From Bdellovibrio sp. (GTDB lineage: Bacteria > Bdellovibrionota > Bdellovibrionia > Bdellovibrionales > UBA1609): a DNA stretch of 10,621 nt. The position numbers and the translations under genes were made by a program. The stretch is taken from contig RFKI01000192.1 of NCBI GenBank assembly GCA_003694355.1, forward strand, positions 1-10,621. Reading direction: 5' to 3'. The notes under the pieces are model-generated. The model was not told where the DNA came from. It searched no databases and was given only the letters and a program-made list of their open reading frames with translations. How positions within the stretch are numbered: the first letter of the stretch is position 1; every line of letters begins with the position of its first letter. Below are positions 1-7,528 of the stretch, piece after piece.

Positions 1-379
1 TGTTTGCAACATGAACATAATTTCTGCCAATCTTTTCCAAAACCTTCTGGATATTTTGCGCTCCTGCCTGGATGATCAAGTCCAAATACTGAATTTGCAT
101 TTTTAAGGGGACTTCTTCTAAATTGCGATTTTGAATCAGTCCTTGAACATAACGGTTGGAATTTTCTTGTGCTTTTTGAATCAGCTTTTGAAAAACAGCG
201 GAAAAAGTTTTTGGGTCCGGCTTTTCAAGCAAAGACTTGCAACTTTCCTTGTGAGCTTTTTTAAATAGAGTCATGGTTGTGGTGCTGCCTGAAGAGGCCA
301 AAGACGATAATGGTCCTAAAAGAGCAATAAGGCTCAGAGGGCCAACAAAAATGAATCTACTGAATAAGCATGAACGCAA
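1..379 (-). CDS. Exported helical protein of unknown function (partial, C-terminus beyond window)
   Basis: The reverse strand is open from a TGA just upstream of 418 to the window edge. The best start is a TTG at 379-377: an AGAGG Shine-Dalgarno lies 7 nt upstream, and the product then begins with a textbook Sec signal peptide. It has Arg near the start, a hydrophobic core at about residues 8-26 (FIFVGPLSLIALLGPL) and a likely cleavage after SLA at about residue 28, followed by a Ser/Thr-rich stretch. An ATG at 274-272 is in frame but would remove the signal peptide. The 126 visible residues after the signal are Lys/Gln-rich and look helical, without a motif I recognise. The gene is divergent from the large protein on the other strand. 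It is probably periplasmic or surface-associated. The reading frame and export signal are well supported; the function is unknown. Confidence 0.75.
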   Translation of the reverse strand, partial: MRSCLFSRFIFVGPLSLIALLGPLSSLASSGSTTTMTLFKKAHKESCKSLLEKPDPKTFSAVFQKLIQKAQENSNRYVQGLIQNRNLEEVPLKMQIQYLDLIIQAGAQNIQKVLEKIGRNYVHVAN

Positions 380-457
380 AAAAGCACCTCTTTTTGTGTT
401 TTCAATCCCCCGCAGAACTCAGCTCTTTTTGCTGAACTTATGGGTTACGATGCTTTA

Positions 458-492
458 TTTATAGCTTTATAAGGGGTGAATCTCACGGACAA
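458..492 (-). promoter_or_regulatory. Candidate promoter for the left-hand exported protein
   Basis: Read on the minus strand, TTGTCC (492-487) is followed after 15 nt by TATAAA (471-466), with a second TATAAA at 463-458. The -10 match is good, but the spacing is short and the -35 is only moderate. A start near 455 would give a leader of roughly 75 nt to the TTG codon. This is an eye-level consensus match only. Confidence 0.3.
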
Positions 493-495
493 AGT

Positions 496-513
496 AAAAA
501 GTCTGTACTTTTT
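496..513. repeat. AT-rich inverted repeat (7-4-7)
   Basis: AAAAAGT (496-502), loop CTGT, and ACTTTTT (507-513) form a perfect 7-bp inverted repeat, followed on the plus strand by two more T. Only two of the seven pairs contain G or C, so it would be a weak hairpin. It sits just upstream of the minus-strand promoter candidate and could be an operator, a weak terminator or chance in AT-rich DNA. Confidence 0.3.
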
Positions 514-586
514 TTATGCCTGTTATAAAAAAAATACCTTAAGCCTTTTTGAGAGATGTGCTCTGGGCCCTAGACCAAAAATCTTA

Positions 587-615
587 TTGACGCTTTACGT
601 TATTTGATTTAAAAG
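587..615 (+). promoter_or_regulatory. Candidate sigma70-type promoter for the giant protein/OPT operon
   Basis: TTGACG (587-592, five of six matches to the -35 consensus) is followed after 17 nt by TAAAAG (610-615, four of six to the -10 consensus). Transcription from about 622 would leave a leader of about 70 nt before the ATG at 693. The spacing is ideal and the -10 is mediocre. It is the best plus-strand candidate in this intergenic region. Confidence 0.35.
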
Positions 616-692
616 TCTAAGTGAAGCCGTTATGTTATTTCCTTTTTAGGTTTTAGGGATGTGGAACGTATGTCAAAGGGGTGTCACCAATT

Positions 693-3600
693 ATGAGAGC
701 TCTATTTTCTTTCTTAAAGACTTTTTTAAAGGTTCTTCTTGCTTTTCAATTAGGTTGTGGCATTGCCTGGGCTCAAAATGCCTATACTCAGAAATGGTTG
801 CGTCTTTCTGAAAAGCCTCAACAATGGGCCTCTCGTCTTGGACGTTCTTTGTTTTTTATGAGCTCCCAATCTCATAGGGTTTTGTACGCGAATTATCAAA
901 AAAGCAGGGAGTATAACCTTTCTCAACCGGATGTGCATAATGCTTATGTGGGGGTGGCTAAGGTTTCAGATCTGGAATTTCTAACTTCATCTGACCGAAC
1001 ATCCCTTATTATTCGGATGAAAGAAAAAAATAAAGTTCATGAACATGTGATTTCAGGTTTTGGTGAAATCACAGCGCCTCCCGTTTTTAGAGATGCTGGG
1101 AATTTTGTGGTTTTTGCCAACAGAGAAAATGGTGTTTTTGTGATCCCAGTAAGGCTTGCTAAAACAGTTTTGTTTAAAGCCCCTGTTCCCGTCCTGAATA
1201 TTTTGCCTCCTCCGCCCATGGGTGGCGTTATTACATCTTTTGATATTTTTGACTTCAATGGTCCAAGAGAACAGGTGCGTTTTTTGGATGGACTTGAAGA
1301 CTCTGAACTGGTTTTTGCAGGAGATCTAGGGATCACCGTGGAGTTTGATCATCAACCTACGACTCACATGCACCTTTATCGCAGGGATTTAAGTTTGGCA
1401 GTGAGTATGCAGCTTCAATACTTTTCTCTTTTTGCAGATATTCTCAATCGAAACGAAGAACCAGAACTTGTCACTATTCAGCTTTTATCAAAGCATATGA
1501 AATCTTATCTCTCTTATTTGGAGCAATATGGTGAGTTGATCAAGAAAGGTATAGGAGACCGGGAAGAGCTGGTTCAGGAAGCGCTGGCTCAATTTGTCCG
1601 GCGAGATGGAGGACAACTTTTAAAAGAGCTTTTGGCCGAAGTGCCACAGAATGCTTTTGAAAGGTTGGCCTATGCGCCTCGAGATGGAATGACTGTTCAA
1701 CGGTTGAAAGAGAAATTTCAAAAACTGGAGAAGGGTAAATACGAAGAGGAAAAAAGCTCGTTAAAGCTTTTAGAAGAAAGGGTTCAGTCTTATTTTGAGC
1801 GCCCCACGTTTTTACGAAAAGTGGCCTATTTAATGGTTGGAGCTCGGCAGGCTTTGTCGCTCAAAAACCCTTTGGTTTTGGGCGGAGCTGCTGGGGTGAC
1901 TTTGGGAGCGTACCTCTCCCGATACGAAACGATTACCGAAAAAGCTTATCAGGTTTTCTTTCAGATGATGGATCTATACGCTCACTCCCCCCTCTCTCAT
2001 GCTTTTGATAAGGTTCAACAAGCTGTGGCTCATTGGGGACAGGTTTTTCAAGACACTTATAGTTTTACCATGTGGGCATCTATGTTAGGTGGACTCATTT
2101 TACTACAAAGATCAGCCATTTGGGCGAGTTCCTTATTAAGTTATGAGGAAGCTAAAAACATGAGTGCCGTTCAGAAATTTTTTACCATCGGCATGCGAAT
2201 GATGGCTCGGGCGAATAATGTATTAACCGTTTTTTGGGAAAAGCTATTGAGGCAGAAGTTATTATATGGAGTTGTGGATCATCAGATGAGCCCCTTTTCA
2301 AGAAGAAGTGTTAGAGATCTAAGACCCATAGGGTTTCATAAGCCTTGGGCCTCCGAGAAAGAAGTGGAGAGACTATCTCAACAGGCCAATTTGAAAATCA
2401 AATCAGATATTCAGGCACGTAGTCTTGCCTCATACCTGACAGCTCTCGTGATCGTGGCTTATGAACAAGAAGGTAAAGGGCAGCCTGTGGATGTGGTAAC
2501 ATTGTCTCTTCTGGATCGACTGGAAGAACAAATTAAACAGTTTAAGGAAGAAGGGCTTGTGGATCGATCTGTAGACTTTTTAAAAGTCCTGCACTCCAAA
2601 GACTTTTTGCCTCTTTGGGACGCCACCTTTCCTTATGTTTACTTTCAATTACAACAATATATTAAGAAAATGAAACATGGCGAAGTGATTGGCATAGATA
2701 AGCCAGCAGTGAAAATGATTCGGGAAAGGCTTCATAAAATTCTTCGGAAGATTGATCGAGCTCAAAGCCCTACAATGGGCTCTCTTCTTCGAAATGCCTG
2801 GTTTCGCTCTCGTTTGTTTTTTTCAAAGAAACTGATTCCCTACCTGTTTGTGGGAAGTGTGTGGAGAAAGTTCTCATTGAATTGGCGTTATGGTGTTGCT
2901 GGCGCCAAAGATGCTGAAGTGGCAGCGAATGCTGTTCTACCAGATTACACTATTAGTATGGCTATTGGTGCGGCTTTGTACCCGCAAATGTATAGTGATG
3001 GCATGTCTTTGGCTGTGGGGAACCCGTGGATGAACTATGACTTTTTAGCTGACATAGGTTCTGAGCGCCTGAAAAACTCTGTTTTCCCTTGGCAAATGGG
3101 AGTGGAGCAAACCCTTTACAATGCTTCTGTAGGGTTTTATGGGGCTGCGGCGGCGGAGGCTTCAGATCTTTTTCCCGAACCGTCTTTTTCGCCTCGATCA
3201 GATTCCTGGATTGACAGTGCTTTAATGGGATGGAAAGGAAAAAGAACTTATAAGGAAAAGCTTGAAGAATTGAATCAAGAACACTTTTCCGAACCCGTAG
3301 AGGTGCAAGTTAAAAAACAAAATGTTAGAGATGCACTTCGAAAAATTAAAGAGAATTTTAGTTTAAGGGAGTACCTGGAAGAACATGGGCGTTTTATTGA
3401 AAAAATCACAGGGGAAACCGTTTTGGGGAACTTGCTGCTCACAGCTCCAGTTTTAGGAGCTGGTTTTTTAGGGGCACAGTATTTACAGGGAGGGATTGCC
3501 AGCTTGGGAGATGCCTTTTCGTCGACCTCTCTAGGAGTGATGCAAAACTTTTATATCCTTATGATGAAGTACAGTTTTGCAGGATATGCTTTTTTGTGGC

Positions 3601-4226
3601 CATACATTCATATAGCCACTCGCCAGGGAGCGGGTTATGTTTTGGAAAACCAGAGCTTACTTAGAGCGGCCTCTTATGCAGTAGAATTGGGAACCCGGGT
3701 GGATAACCCCAAGATATATGTGATGGGTGTGAAAAAGTTGAAGGGTCTCTTTGCTCGAGGAAATGTGGAGGTGCCAGAGCCTTTTCAAAAGCAGGCTGAA
3801 AATTTTACTGCGGAAGAAGCCAGAGCCTTTTTGAGGTATGTGTTGGAAGATTCTCCTGTGCCTTTAAAAAAGAATCCATGGGTTTTTGTGGGAGCGATTA
3901 ATATCGGGGTTGGAGCCATAGGCACCACTATTCTTTACTTTTCTCTTTATACAGGAGCGTTGAGTTTAACCACATTGGCCAAGGAGAAAGGGATGGATGC
4001 GGCGTGGGCGGCCTTTGCTGGTAACACGTCTAAGGCCATGGCGATTTTGTTAGGGACCTATTTACTGACAAGGTACTCATTTAAAGTTTTCTCCAAGAAA
4101 AATCTATCTAGAATGAAGGAGGCTTCTTTGCGCTCTTATGTGAAAGCGCAAATAGCTTTGAAAGAGTCTACTGAAAAGTGGACTTTAAAGCTTAAAGAAA
4201 AGTGTCGAAAGTTTCTTGTGAGATAA
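693..4226 (+). CDS. Giant exported multi-membrane-segment protein of unknown function
   Basis: I do not recognise this 1177-residue protein. I chose the ATG at 693; a GTG at 681 would add four residues but has no spaced Shine-Dalgarno, while AAGGGG lies 11 nt before the ATG. Residues 1-27 form a Sec signal peptide (hydrophobic core, cleavage after AWA). Residues about 28-330 look soluble and strand-rich and include a PPPP run at 172-175. Residues about 331-375 are charged and helical, possibly coiled coil. Hydrophobic stretches follow near 391-411, 457-478, 577-592, 748-768, 909-933, 948-977, 1061-1092 and 1115-1130, separated by long charged helical regions. The C-terminus is strongly basic. 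Only two cysteines exist (22, inside the signal peptide, and 1171). It is probably an inner-membrane protein with a large periplasmic N-terminal part. The OPT transporter gene starts 21 bp downstream, which suggests a shared transcript and perhaps a shared task. No enzyme motif is visible. Confidence 0.9.
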   Translation: MRALFSFLKTFLKVLLAFQLGCGIAWAQNAYTQKWLRLSEKPQQWASRLGRSLFFMSSQSHRVLYANYQKSREYNLSQPDVHNAYVGVAKVSDLEFLTSSDRTSLIIRMKEKNKVHEHVISGFGEITAPPVFRDAGNFVVFANRENGVFVIPVRLAKTVLFKAPVPVLNILPPPPMGGVITSFDIFDFNGPREQVRFLDGLEDSELVFAGDLGITVEFDHQPTTHMHLYRRDLSLAVSMQLQYFSLFADILNRNEEPELVTIQLLSKHMKSYLSYLEQYGELIKKGIGDREELVQEALAQFVRRDGGQLLKELLAEVPQNAFERLAYAPRDGMTVQRLKEKFQKLEKGKYEEEKSSLKLLEERVQSYFERPTFLRKVAYLMVGARQALSLKNPLVLGGAAGVTLGAYLSRYETITEKAYQVFFQMMDLYAHSPLSHAFDKVQQAVAHWGQVFQDTYSFTMWASMLGGLILLQRSAIWASSLLSYEEAKNMSAVQKFFTIGMRMMARANNVLTVFWEKLLRQKLLYGVVDHQMSPFSRRSVRDLRPIGFHKPWASEKEVERLSQQANLKIKSDIQARSLASYLTALVIVAYEQEGKGQPVDVVTLSLLDRLEEQIKQFKEEGLVDRSVDFLKVLHSKDFLPLWDATFPYVYFQLQQYIKKMKHGEVIGIDKPAVKMIRERLHKILRKIDRAQSPTMGSLLRNAWFRSRLFFSKKLIPYLFVGSVWRKFSLNWRYGVAGAKDAEVAANAVLPDYTISMAIGAALYPQMYSDGMSLAVGNPWMNYDFLADIGSERLKNSVFPWQMGVEQTLYNASVGFYGAAAAEASDLFPEPSFSPRSDSWIDSALMGWKGKRTYKEKLEELNQEHFSEPVEVQVKKQNVRDALRKIKENFSLREYLEEHGRFIEKITGETVLGNLLLTAPVLGAGFLGAQYLQGGIASLGDAFSSTSLGVMQNFYILMMKYSFAGYAFLWPYIHIATRQGAGYVLENQSLLRAASYAVELGTRVDNPKIYVMGVKKLKGLFARGNVEVPEPFQKQAENFTAEEARAFLRYVLEDSPVPLKKNPWVFVGAINIGVGAIGTTILYFSLYTGALSLTTLAKEKGMDAAWAAFAGNTSKAMAILLGTYLLTRYSFKVFSKKNLSRMKEASLRSYVKAQIALKESTEKWTLKLKEKCRKFLVR

Positions 4227-4234
4227 CCCCTTAC

Positions 4235-4250
4235 AAAGGAGATAATTTTG
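4235..4250 (+). promoter_or_regulatory. Strong Shine-Dalgarno that fixes a TTG start for the OPT gene
   Basis: AAAGGAG (4235-4241) lies 6 nt before TTG at 4248-4250, inside the 21-bp gap after the preceding stop codon. This near-perfect ribosome binding site makes UUG the initiation codon with good confidence, although it is not an ATG. Confidence 0.8.
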
Positions 4251-6161
4251 AATAAAGAACCTCATATTCCATCGCATAAAAATATTCCAGAACTAACGGT
4301 GAAGGCTATTGTATTAGGTGCTGTTTTATCTGTGATTCTTTCAGCAGCCAATGCCTATCTGGGGCTTTATGCTGGTATGACTGTGTCTGCATCCATTCCC
4401 GCTGCCGTGATTTCAATGGCTTTTTTTCGGCTATTTAAAGGAGCCACGATTCTTGAGAACAATGCCGTACAAACAGCAGCTTCTGCAGGTGAATCTTTGG
4501 CCGCAGGGGTGATATTTACCTTGCCGGCTTTGATTTTAATGGGTTATTGGCAATCCTTTCCCTTTTGGCAAAGCACTTTAATTGCCCTATGTGGAGGGGT
4601 TTTAGGTGTTTTATTTACGATTCCTCTTCGAAAGGCTTTGATTGTTCGTCAAAAATTAAAGTTTCCTGAAGGAGTGGCTACAGCGGAGGTTTTAAAGGTT
4701 GGTTCTGATAAGAGCAGTTCCATTGGGGCTTTGGCATCGGCGGCAGCTTTGGGAGCTTTATTTAAGTTAGGCAGCTCAGGTTTTCATCTCTGGAAAGGTT
4801 CTTGGGAAAAAGCGAGTTTGTGGGGGAAAAAGTTTTTTTATTTTGGTTTTGATTTGTCTCCAGCTTTGATTGCTGTGGGGTATATTGTTGGACTGCCCAT
4901 TGCTTCATTGGTGTTTCTTGGTGGGGCTGTGAGTTGGTGGATCGCGATTCCCTTGATCCTTTTTTATCAAGGAGTGCCTGAAGGGTCTCAAGCTGCCATT
5001 GATATTGGTTATGATATCTGGAATCGTCAGATTCGTTATTTAGGAGTTGGGGCCATGGTTGTCGGTGGTCTCTGGGCTTTGATCAGTATTCGTAAGGCCT
5101 TGTGGTCAGCGGTTCGAGAGGGGTTTGAGGCCTTTAAGGCTGCCGTTAAAGAACATGAAATCTTGCGAACAGATAAAGATCTACCCATGAAGTGGGTGTT
5201 AGTTTCTATAGCTTTTTTTGTGGTGCCTATTTTCTTTATTTATATTTCTGAAATCCACAGTGTAGAAGTTGTTCTTTTTATGACTTTTATGATGATCTTG
5301 GGAGGCTTTTTGTTTTCTGCTGTAGCTGGCTACATGGCAGGTCTTGTGGGCAGTTCTAATAACCCCATTTCAGGTGTGACCATAGCAACCATTTTAACCG
5401 TTTCTCTTTTGCTATTAGTTTTGCTAGGACGGGGCTCAGTTCAGGGTGCTGCTGGAGCTATTTTAATTGGAGCTGTTGTCTGTTGTGCGGCAGCAATTGC
5501 TGGAGATAATATGCAGGACTTAAAATCGGGCCATGTTTTAGGGGCAACTCCTTGGCGTCAACAGGTCATGCAAATTATAGGGGTCGTGGCTGCAGCTTTG
5601 GTTGTGGCTCCTGTTCTTAACTTATTAAACACAGCTTATGGGTTTGGAGCTAAAACAGTTGAACATCCTCATGCTCTGTCGGCCCCTCAAGCCAGCCTTA
5701 TGCAAAGTGTGGCCGAAGGGGTTTTTGGCGGCTCTCTTCCATGGACGATGATCTTTATTGGAGCTGTTTTTGGGGTTCTTGTGATTTTGTGGGACTTGTA
5801 TCTTGAGAAAAAAGGTTCCCATTTTAGAGCTCCTGTTTTGGCTGTGGCTGTGGGGCTTTATTTGCCTTTTGAGTTAGATGCGACCATTTTTATAGGTGGT
5901 CTTCTGGCTTGGTTGCTAAACAAAGCTAAAGCTCAAAAGGAAGGGGAGGGCGGTCCAGGTCTTCTTTTTGCTTCTGGACTGATTACTGGAGAGGCTCTGG
6001 TTGGGATTTTAATTGCCATCCCTGTTGCACTTTCTGGGCGTTCAGATGTGTTGTCTTTAGTGGATAAACCTTTGGGCGCTTGGCCTGGAATTTTAGCTCT
6101 GTTATTAATTTTGGGATGGATGTGGAAAGTGGTGACTAAGGAAACCCCAGAAAGAAGCTAA
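4248..6161 (+). CDS. OPT-family oligopeptide transporter
   Basis: This is a 637-residue polytopic inner-membrane protein of the OPT superfamily, whose members are secondary transporters of oligopeptides or metal chelates; the exact substrate cannot be read from sequence. Family motifs appear in the usual order: NAYLGLYAGMTVSASIP (35-51), ENNAVQTAASAGES (70-83), LKFPEGVATAEVL (137-149), SNNPISGVTI (370-379), AGDNMQDLKSGHVLGATP (418-435), YLPFELDATIFIGG (538-551) and GLITGEALVGI (577-587). The length is normal for bacterial members and I see no frameshift. About a dozen or more hydrophobic helices are evident. Translation starts at a TTG with an excellent ribosome binding site. The gene follows the giant membrane protein by 21 bp, so the two are probably co-transcribed, and it ends inside a terminator hairpin. 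An exported peptidase gene converges on it, making peptide uptake a plausible role, by inference only. Confidence 0.95.
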   Translation: MNKEPHIPSHKNIPELTVKAIVLGAVLSVILSAANAYLGLYAGMTVSASIPAAVISMAFFRLFKGATILENNAVQTAASAGESLAAGVIFTLPALILMGYWQSFPFWQSTLIALCGGVLGVLFTIPLRKALIVRQKLKFPEGVATAEVLKVGSDKSSSIGALASAAALGALFKLGSSGFHLWKGSWEKASLWGKKFFYFGFDLSPALIAVGYIVGLPIASLVFLGGAVSWWIAIPLILFYQGVPEGSQAAIDIGYDIWNRQIRYLGVGAMVVGGLWALISIRKALWSAVREGFEAFKAAVKEHEILRTDKDLPMKWVLVSIAFFVVPIFFIYISEIHSVEVVLFMTFMMILGGFLFSAVAGYMAGLVGSSNNPISGVTIATILTVSLLLLVLLGRGSVQGAAGAILIGAVVCCAAAIAGDNMQDLKSGHVLGATPWRQQVMQIIGVVAAALVVAPVLNLLNTAYGFGAKTVEHPHALSAPQASLMQSVAEGVFGGSLPWTMIFIGAVFGVLVILWDLYLEKKGSHFRAPVLAVAVGLYLPFELDATIFIGGLLAWLLNKAKAQKEGEGGPGLLFASGLITGEALVGILIAIPVALSGRSDVLSLVDKPLGAWPGILALLLILGWMWKVVTKETPERS

Positions 6162-6176
6162 TGCCTCTTTCTGGGG
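6145..6176. terminator. Shared hairpin terminator between convergent genes
   Basis: CCCCAGAAAGA (6145-6155) pairs perfectly with TCTTTCTGGGG (6166-6176) around a 10-nt loop. The loop contains the TAA stop of the transporter gene. On the plus strand a loose T-rich tail follows (from 6177, with T tracts broken by A and G). On the minus strand the tail is short (TTTCC). The hairpin lies 16 bp beyond the stop codon of the convergent carboxypeptidase gene, so it probably serves both, better in the plus direction. Confidence 0.75.
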
Positions 6177-6192
6177 ATTGTTATTTATTATT

Positions 6193-7431
6193 CTATTGAA
6201 TAAGGGGCGTTGAAAGCCCATATTTCAAGTGAGAAGGCTCAAGCACTCTATAAGGATTGTTCGCGTATTCAATTAAATAGAGTGCGGGTTGAAAATTCTT
6301 TTTGAAAACAATATCGATAAATTTTTGTCCAGGATAAAAACCACCTTTCCAGATGCTGTCAGGATCTAACTCAAAGGTGAAGCAAAAGATGCCAAACTTG
6401 GCATAAGCCCAATCACAGGTTTCTCCAGTAGTTCGATAGAGGTCTGAGCTTTTTTGAGGTTTATAATGATTCCATTGAGACATGGTTTGAGCCATGGTTT
6501 CAAAAACTTGTCGATCTTTTTGATTGGAAATAGGGTCATAGGTGTAGCCCCAGGGATAGAGAATAAGTTCAGAAAAGCTATGATAAGTTAGGATCGTGGT
6601 GATATTGTCATGGCTTGTGACAAAATCGCGAATGGCTTGAGTCTCAGGTTCGCTAAAAGGGGCTTTCCCATGATAAACTTGACTGCGAGGATCATCACTA
6701 GAACCCACACCTCCCCACATGTGGTCATAGTTTCTGTTTAGATCCACACCATAGCTGCCATCGTCATTGGGACGACGGTTTTTTCGCCACATTCTATAGG
6801 ACCCAGAAGCAATATCATATTCAGCACCGTCAGGGTTCACCATGGGAGCTATATAGATCACACGATTCTGAATAAGTTTTTTAATGTGTTGGTCTCCATT
6901 AAGGTAGCGCTGGACAAGTTCTTTTAAGATGAGAAGGGGTGTTTCCACCGATAAGTGCTCTCTGGCATGGTGGGCTCCCATAAAGAAGATCCCGGCTTTT
7001 CCTTCAGCACTTCCTTCTGAAAGCGTGACCAGAGGGATGCTGCGTCCTTCAAGGGATTTGCCGAGTTCTCCCAGAGAAACAATTTGAGGAGCCATTTTTT
7101 GGATGTCATTAAGGGCTTCCAGGAGTTCTGCGTAGTTATGAAACTGGGAGTCTTGGGGTGGAAAATCCAAAAGATGCGTGGACTTGGAAAGAGGGGAAAT
7201 GCTAACAAGGCGTCCCATTTTTTTTAATTTCTGTGCTTCTTTTTTAAGGCCAATGGCATAGACAAAGTTATCTTCCACTTTTTCTATGGCCACGCCAGTG
7301 TTAGCAACATCTGTTCGCTCAAATTTGTTTTTTGCTTTAATTTTCATATAGTAAAGGGTGTCTTTACTTTTTTCGTTAGCTCCTGAATGAAGGCTAAAAA
7401 GATATATGAATGCAATCAATAGATATTTCAT
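6193..7431 (-). CDS. Exported M14-family zinc carboxypeptidase
   Basis: This 412-residue metallopeptidase removes C-terminal amino acids from peptides. Residues 1-18 are a signal peptide. Residues about 20-90 resemble a propeptide-like domain, and the catalytic domain spans about 95-392. By alignment to carboxypeptidase A, the zinc ligands are His155 and Glu158 (in HHAREH) and His284 (in TYHSF). Arg216 (RMWRKNR) matches substrate-binding Arg127, Asn232-Arg233 (DLNRNYD) match Asn144-Arg145, Tyr332 matches Tyr248, and Glu354 (FTFELD) is the catalytic base. All key residues are present, so it should be active. The order and spacing recall carboxypeptidase T-like bacterial enzymes. The side-chain preference is not clear. 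The ATG start has a G-rich site (GAGGGGGGA) 5 nt upstream. The product should act in the periplasm or outside the cell. The gene converges with the OPT transporter gene. Confidence 0.95.
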   Translation of the reverse strand: MKYLLIAFIYLFSLHSGANEKSKDTLYYMKIKAKNKFERTDVANTGVAIEKVEDNFVYAIGLKKEAQKLKKMGRLVSISPLSKSTHLLDFPPQDSQFHNYAELLEALNDIQKMAPQIVSLGELGKSLEGRSIPLVTLSEGSAEGKAGIFFMGAHHAREHLSVETPLLILKELVQRYLNGDQHIKKLIQNRVIYIAPMVNPDGAEYDIASGSYRMWRKNRRPNDDGSYGVDLNRNYDHMWGGVGSSDDPRSQVYHGKAPFSEPETQAIRDFVTSHDNITTILTYHSFSELILYPWGYTYDPISNQKDRQVFETMAQTMSQWNHYKPQKSSDLYRTTGETCDWAYAKFGIFCFTFELDPDSIWKGGFYPGQKFIDIVFKKNFQPALYLIEYANNPYRVLEPSHLKYGLSTPLIQ

Positions 7432-7463
7432 TTATTCCCCCCTCGAATTATTTTTATTGAAAT

Positions 7464-7492
7464 AGGGTAAAATTTTATGGGACAAGAGTCAA
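7464..7492 (-). promoter_or_regulatory. Candidate promoter of the carboxypeptidase gene
   Basis: On the minus strand, TTGACT (7492-7487, five of six to consensus) is followed after exactly 17 nt by TACCCT (7469-7464, a weak -10 match). The start codon is at 7431, giving a leader of about 25-30 nt that includes the G-rich ribosome binding site. The position and spacing are good; the -10 is poor. Confidence 0.4.
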
Positions 7493-7528
7493 GTTCAGGA
7501 CCAATGAAGGTTTTCTGGGAGGAAACCA

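Larger units (their letters stand above)
380..692. other. Divergent intergenic region, 313 bases, no gene seen
   Basis: This stretch separates two divergently transcribed genes. I find no convincing protein-coding frame; the plus-strand frame from 273 to 464 lies mostly over the signal-peptide gene. The region is AT-rich and holds candidate promoters for both directions, an AT-rich inverted repeat at 496-513, and a tiny 8-codon frame (670-696) that overlaps the start of the large downstream gene. No riboswitch or tRNA-like fold is apparent by eye. Confidence 0.7.

Noticed and set aside
273..464. Plus-strand open frame of 63 codons near the left edge
   Set aside because: It is antisense to a gene with a clear signal peptide on the minus strand and has no recognisable content of its own.
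562..574. GGGCCC-centred palindrome upstream of the giant gene
   Set aside because: Only the six-base core is symmetric; the flanks pair only with a one-base offset, so it is not a convincing operator.
744..776. Cysteine 22 in the giant protein as a lipoprotein lipobox
   Set aside because: The residues before it are Gln-Leu-Gly, not a proper lipobox, and a good signal peptidase I site (AWA) follows a few residues later.
1037..1336. Minus-strand open frame of 99 codons within the giant gene
   Set aside because: It is fully antisense to a long continuous coding frame, its composition (Ser, Pro, Lys, Thr) looks like a frame shadow, and no ribosome binding site was noted.
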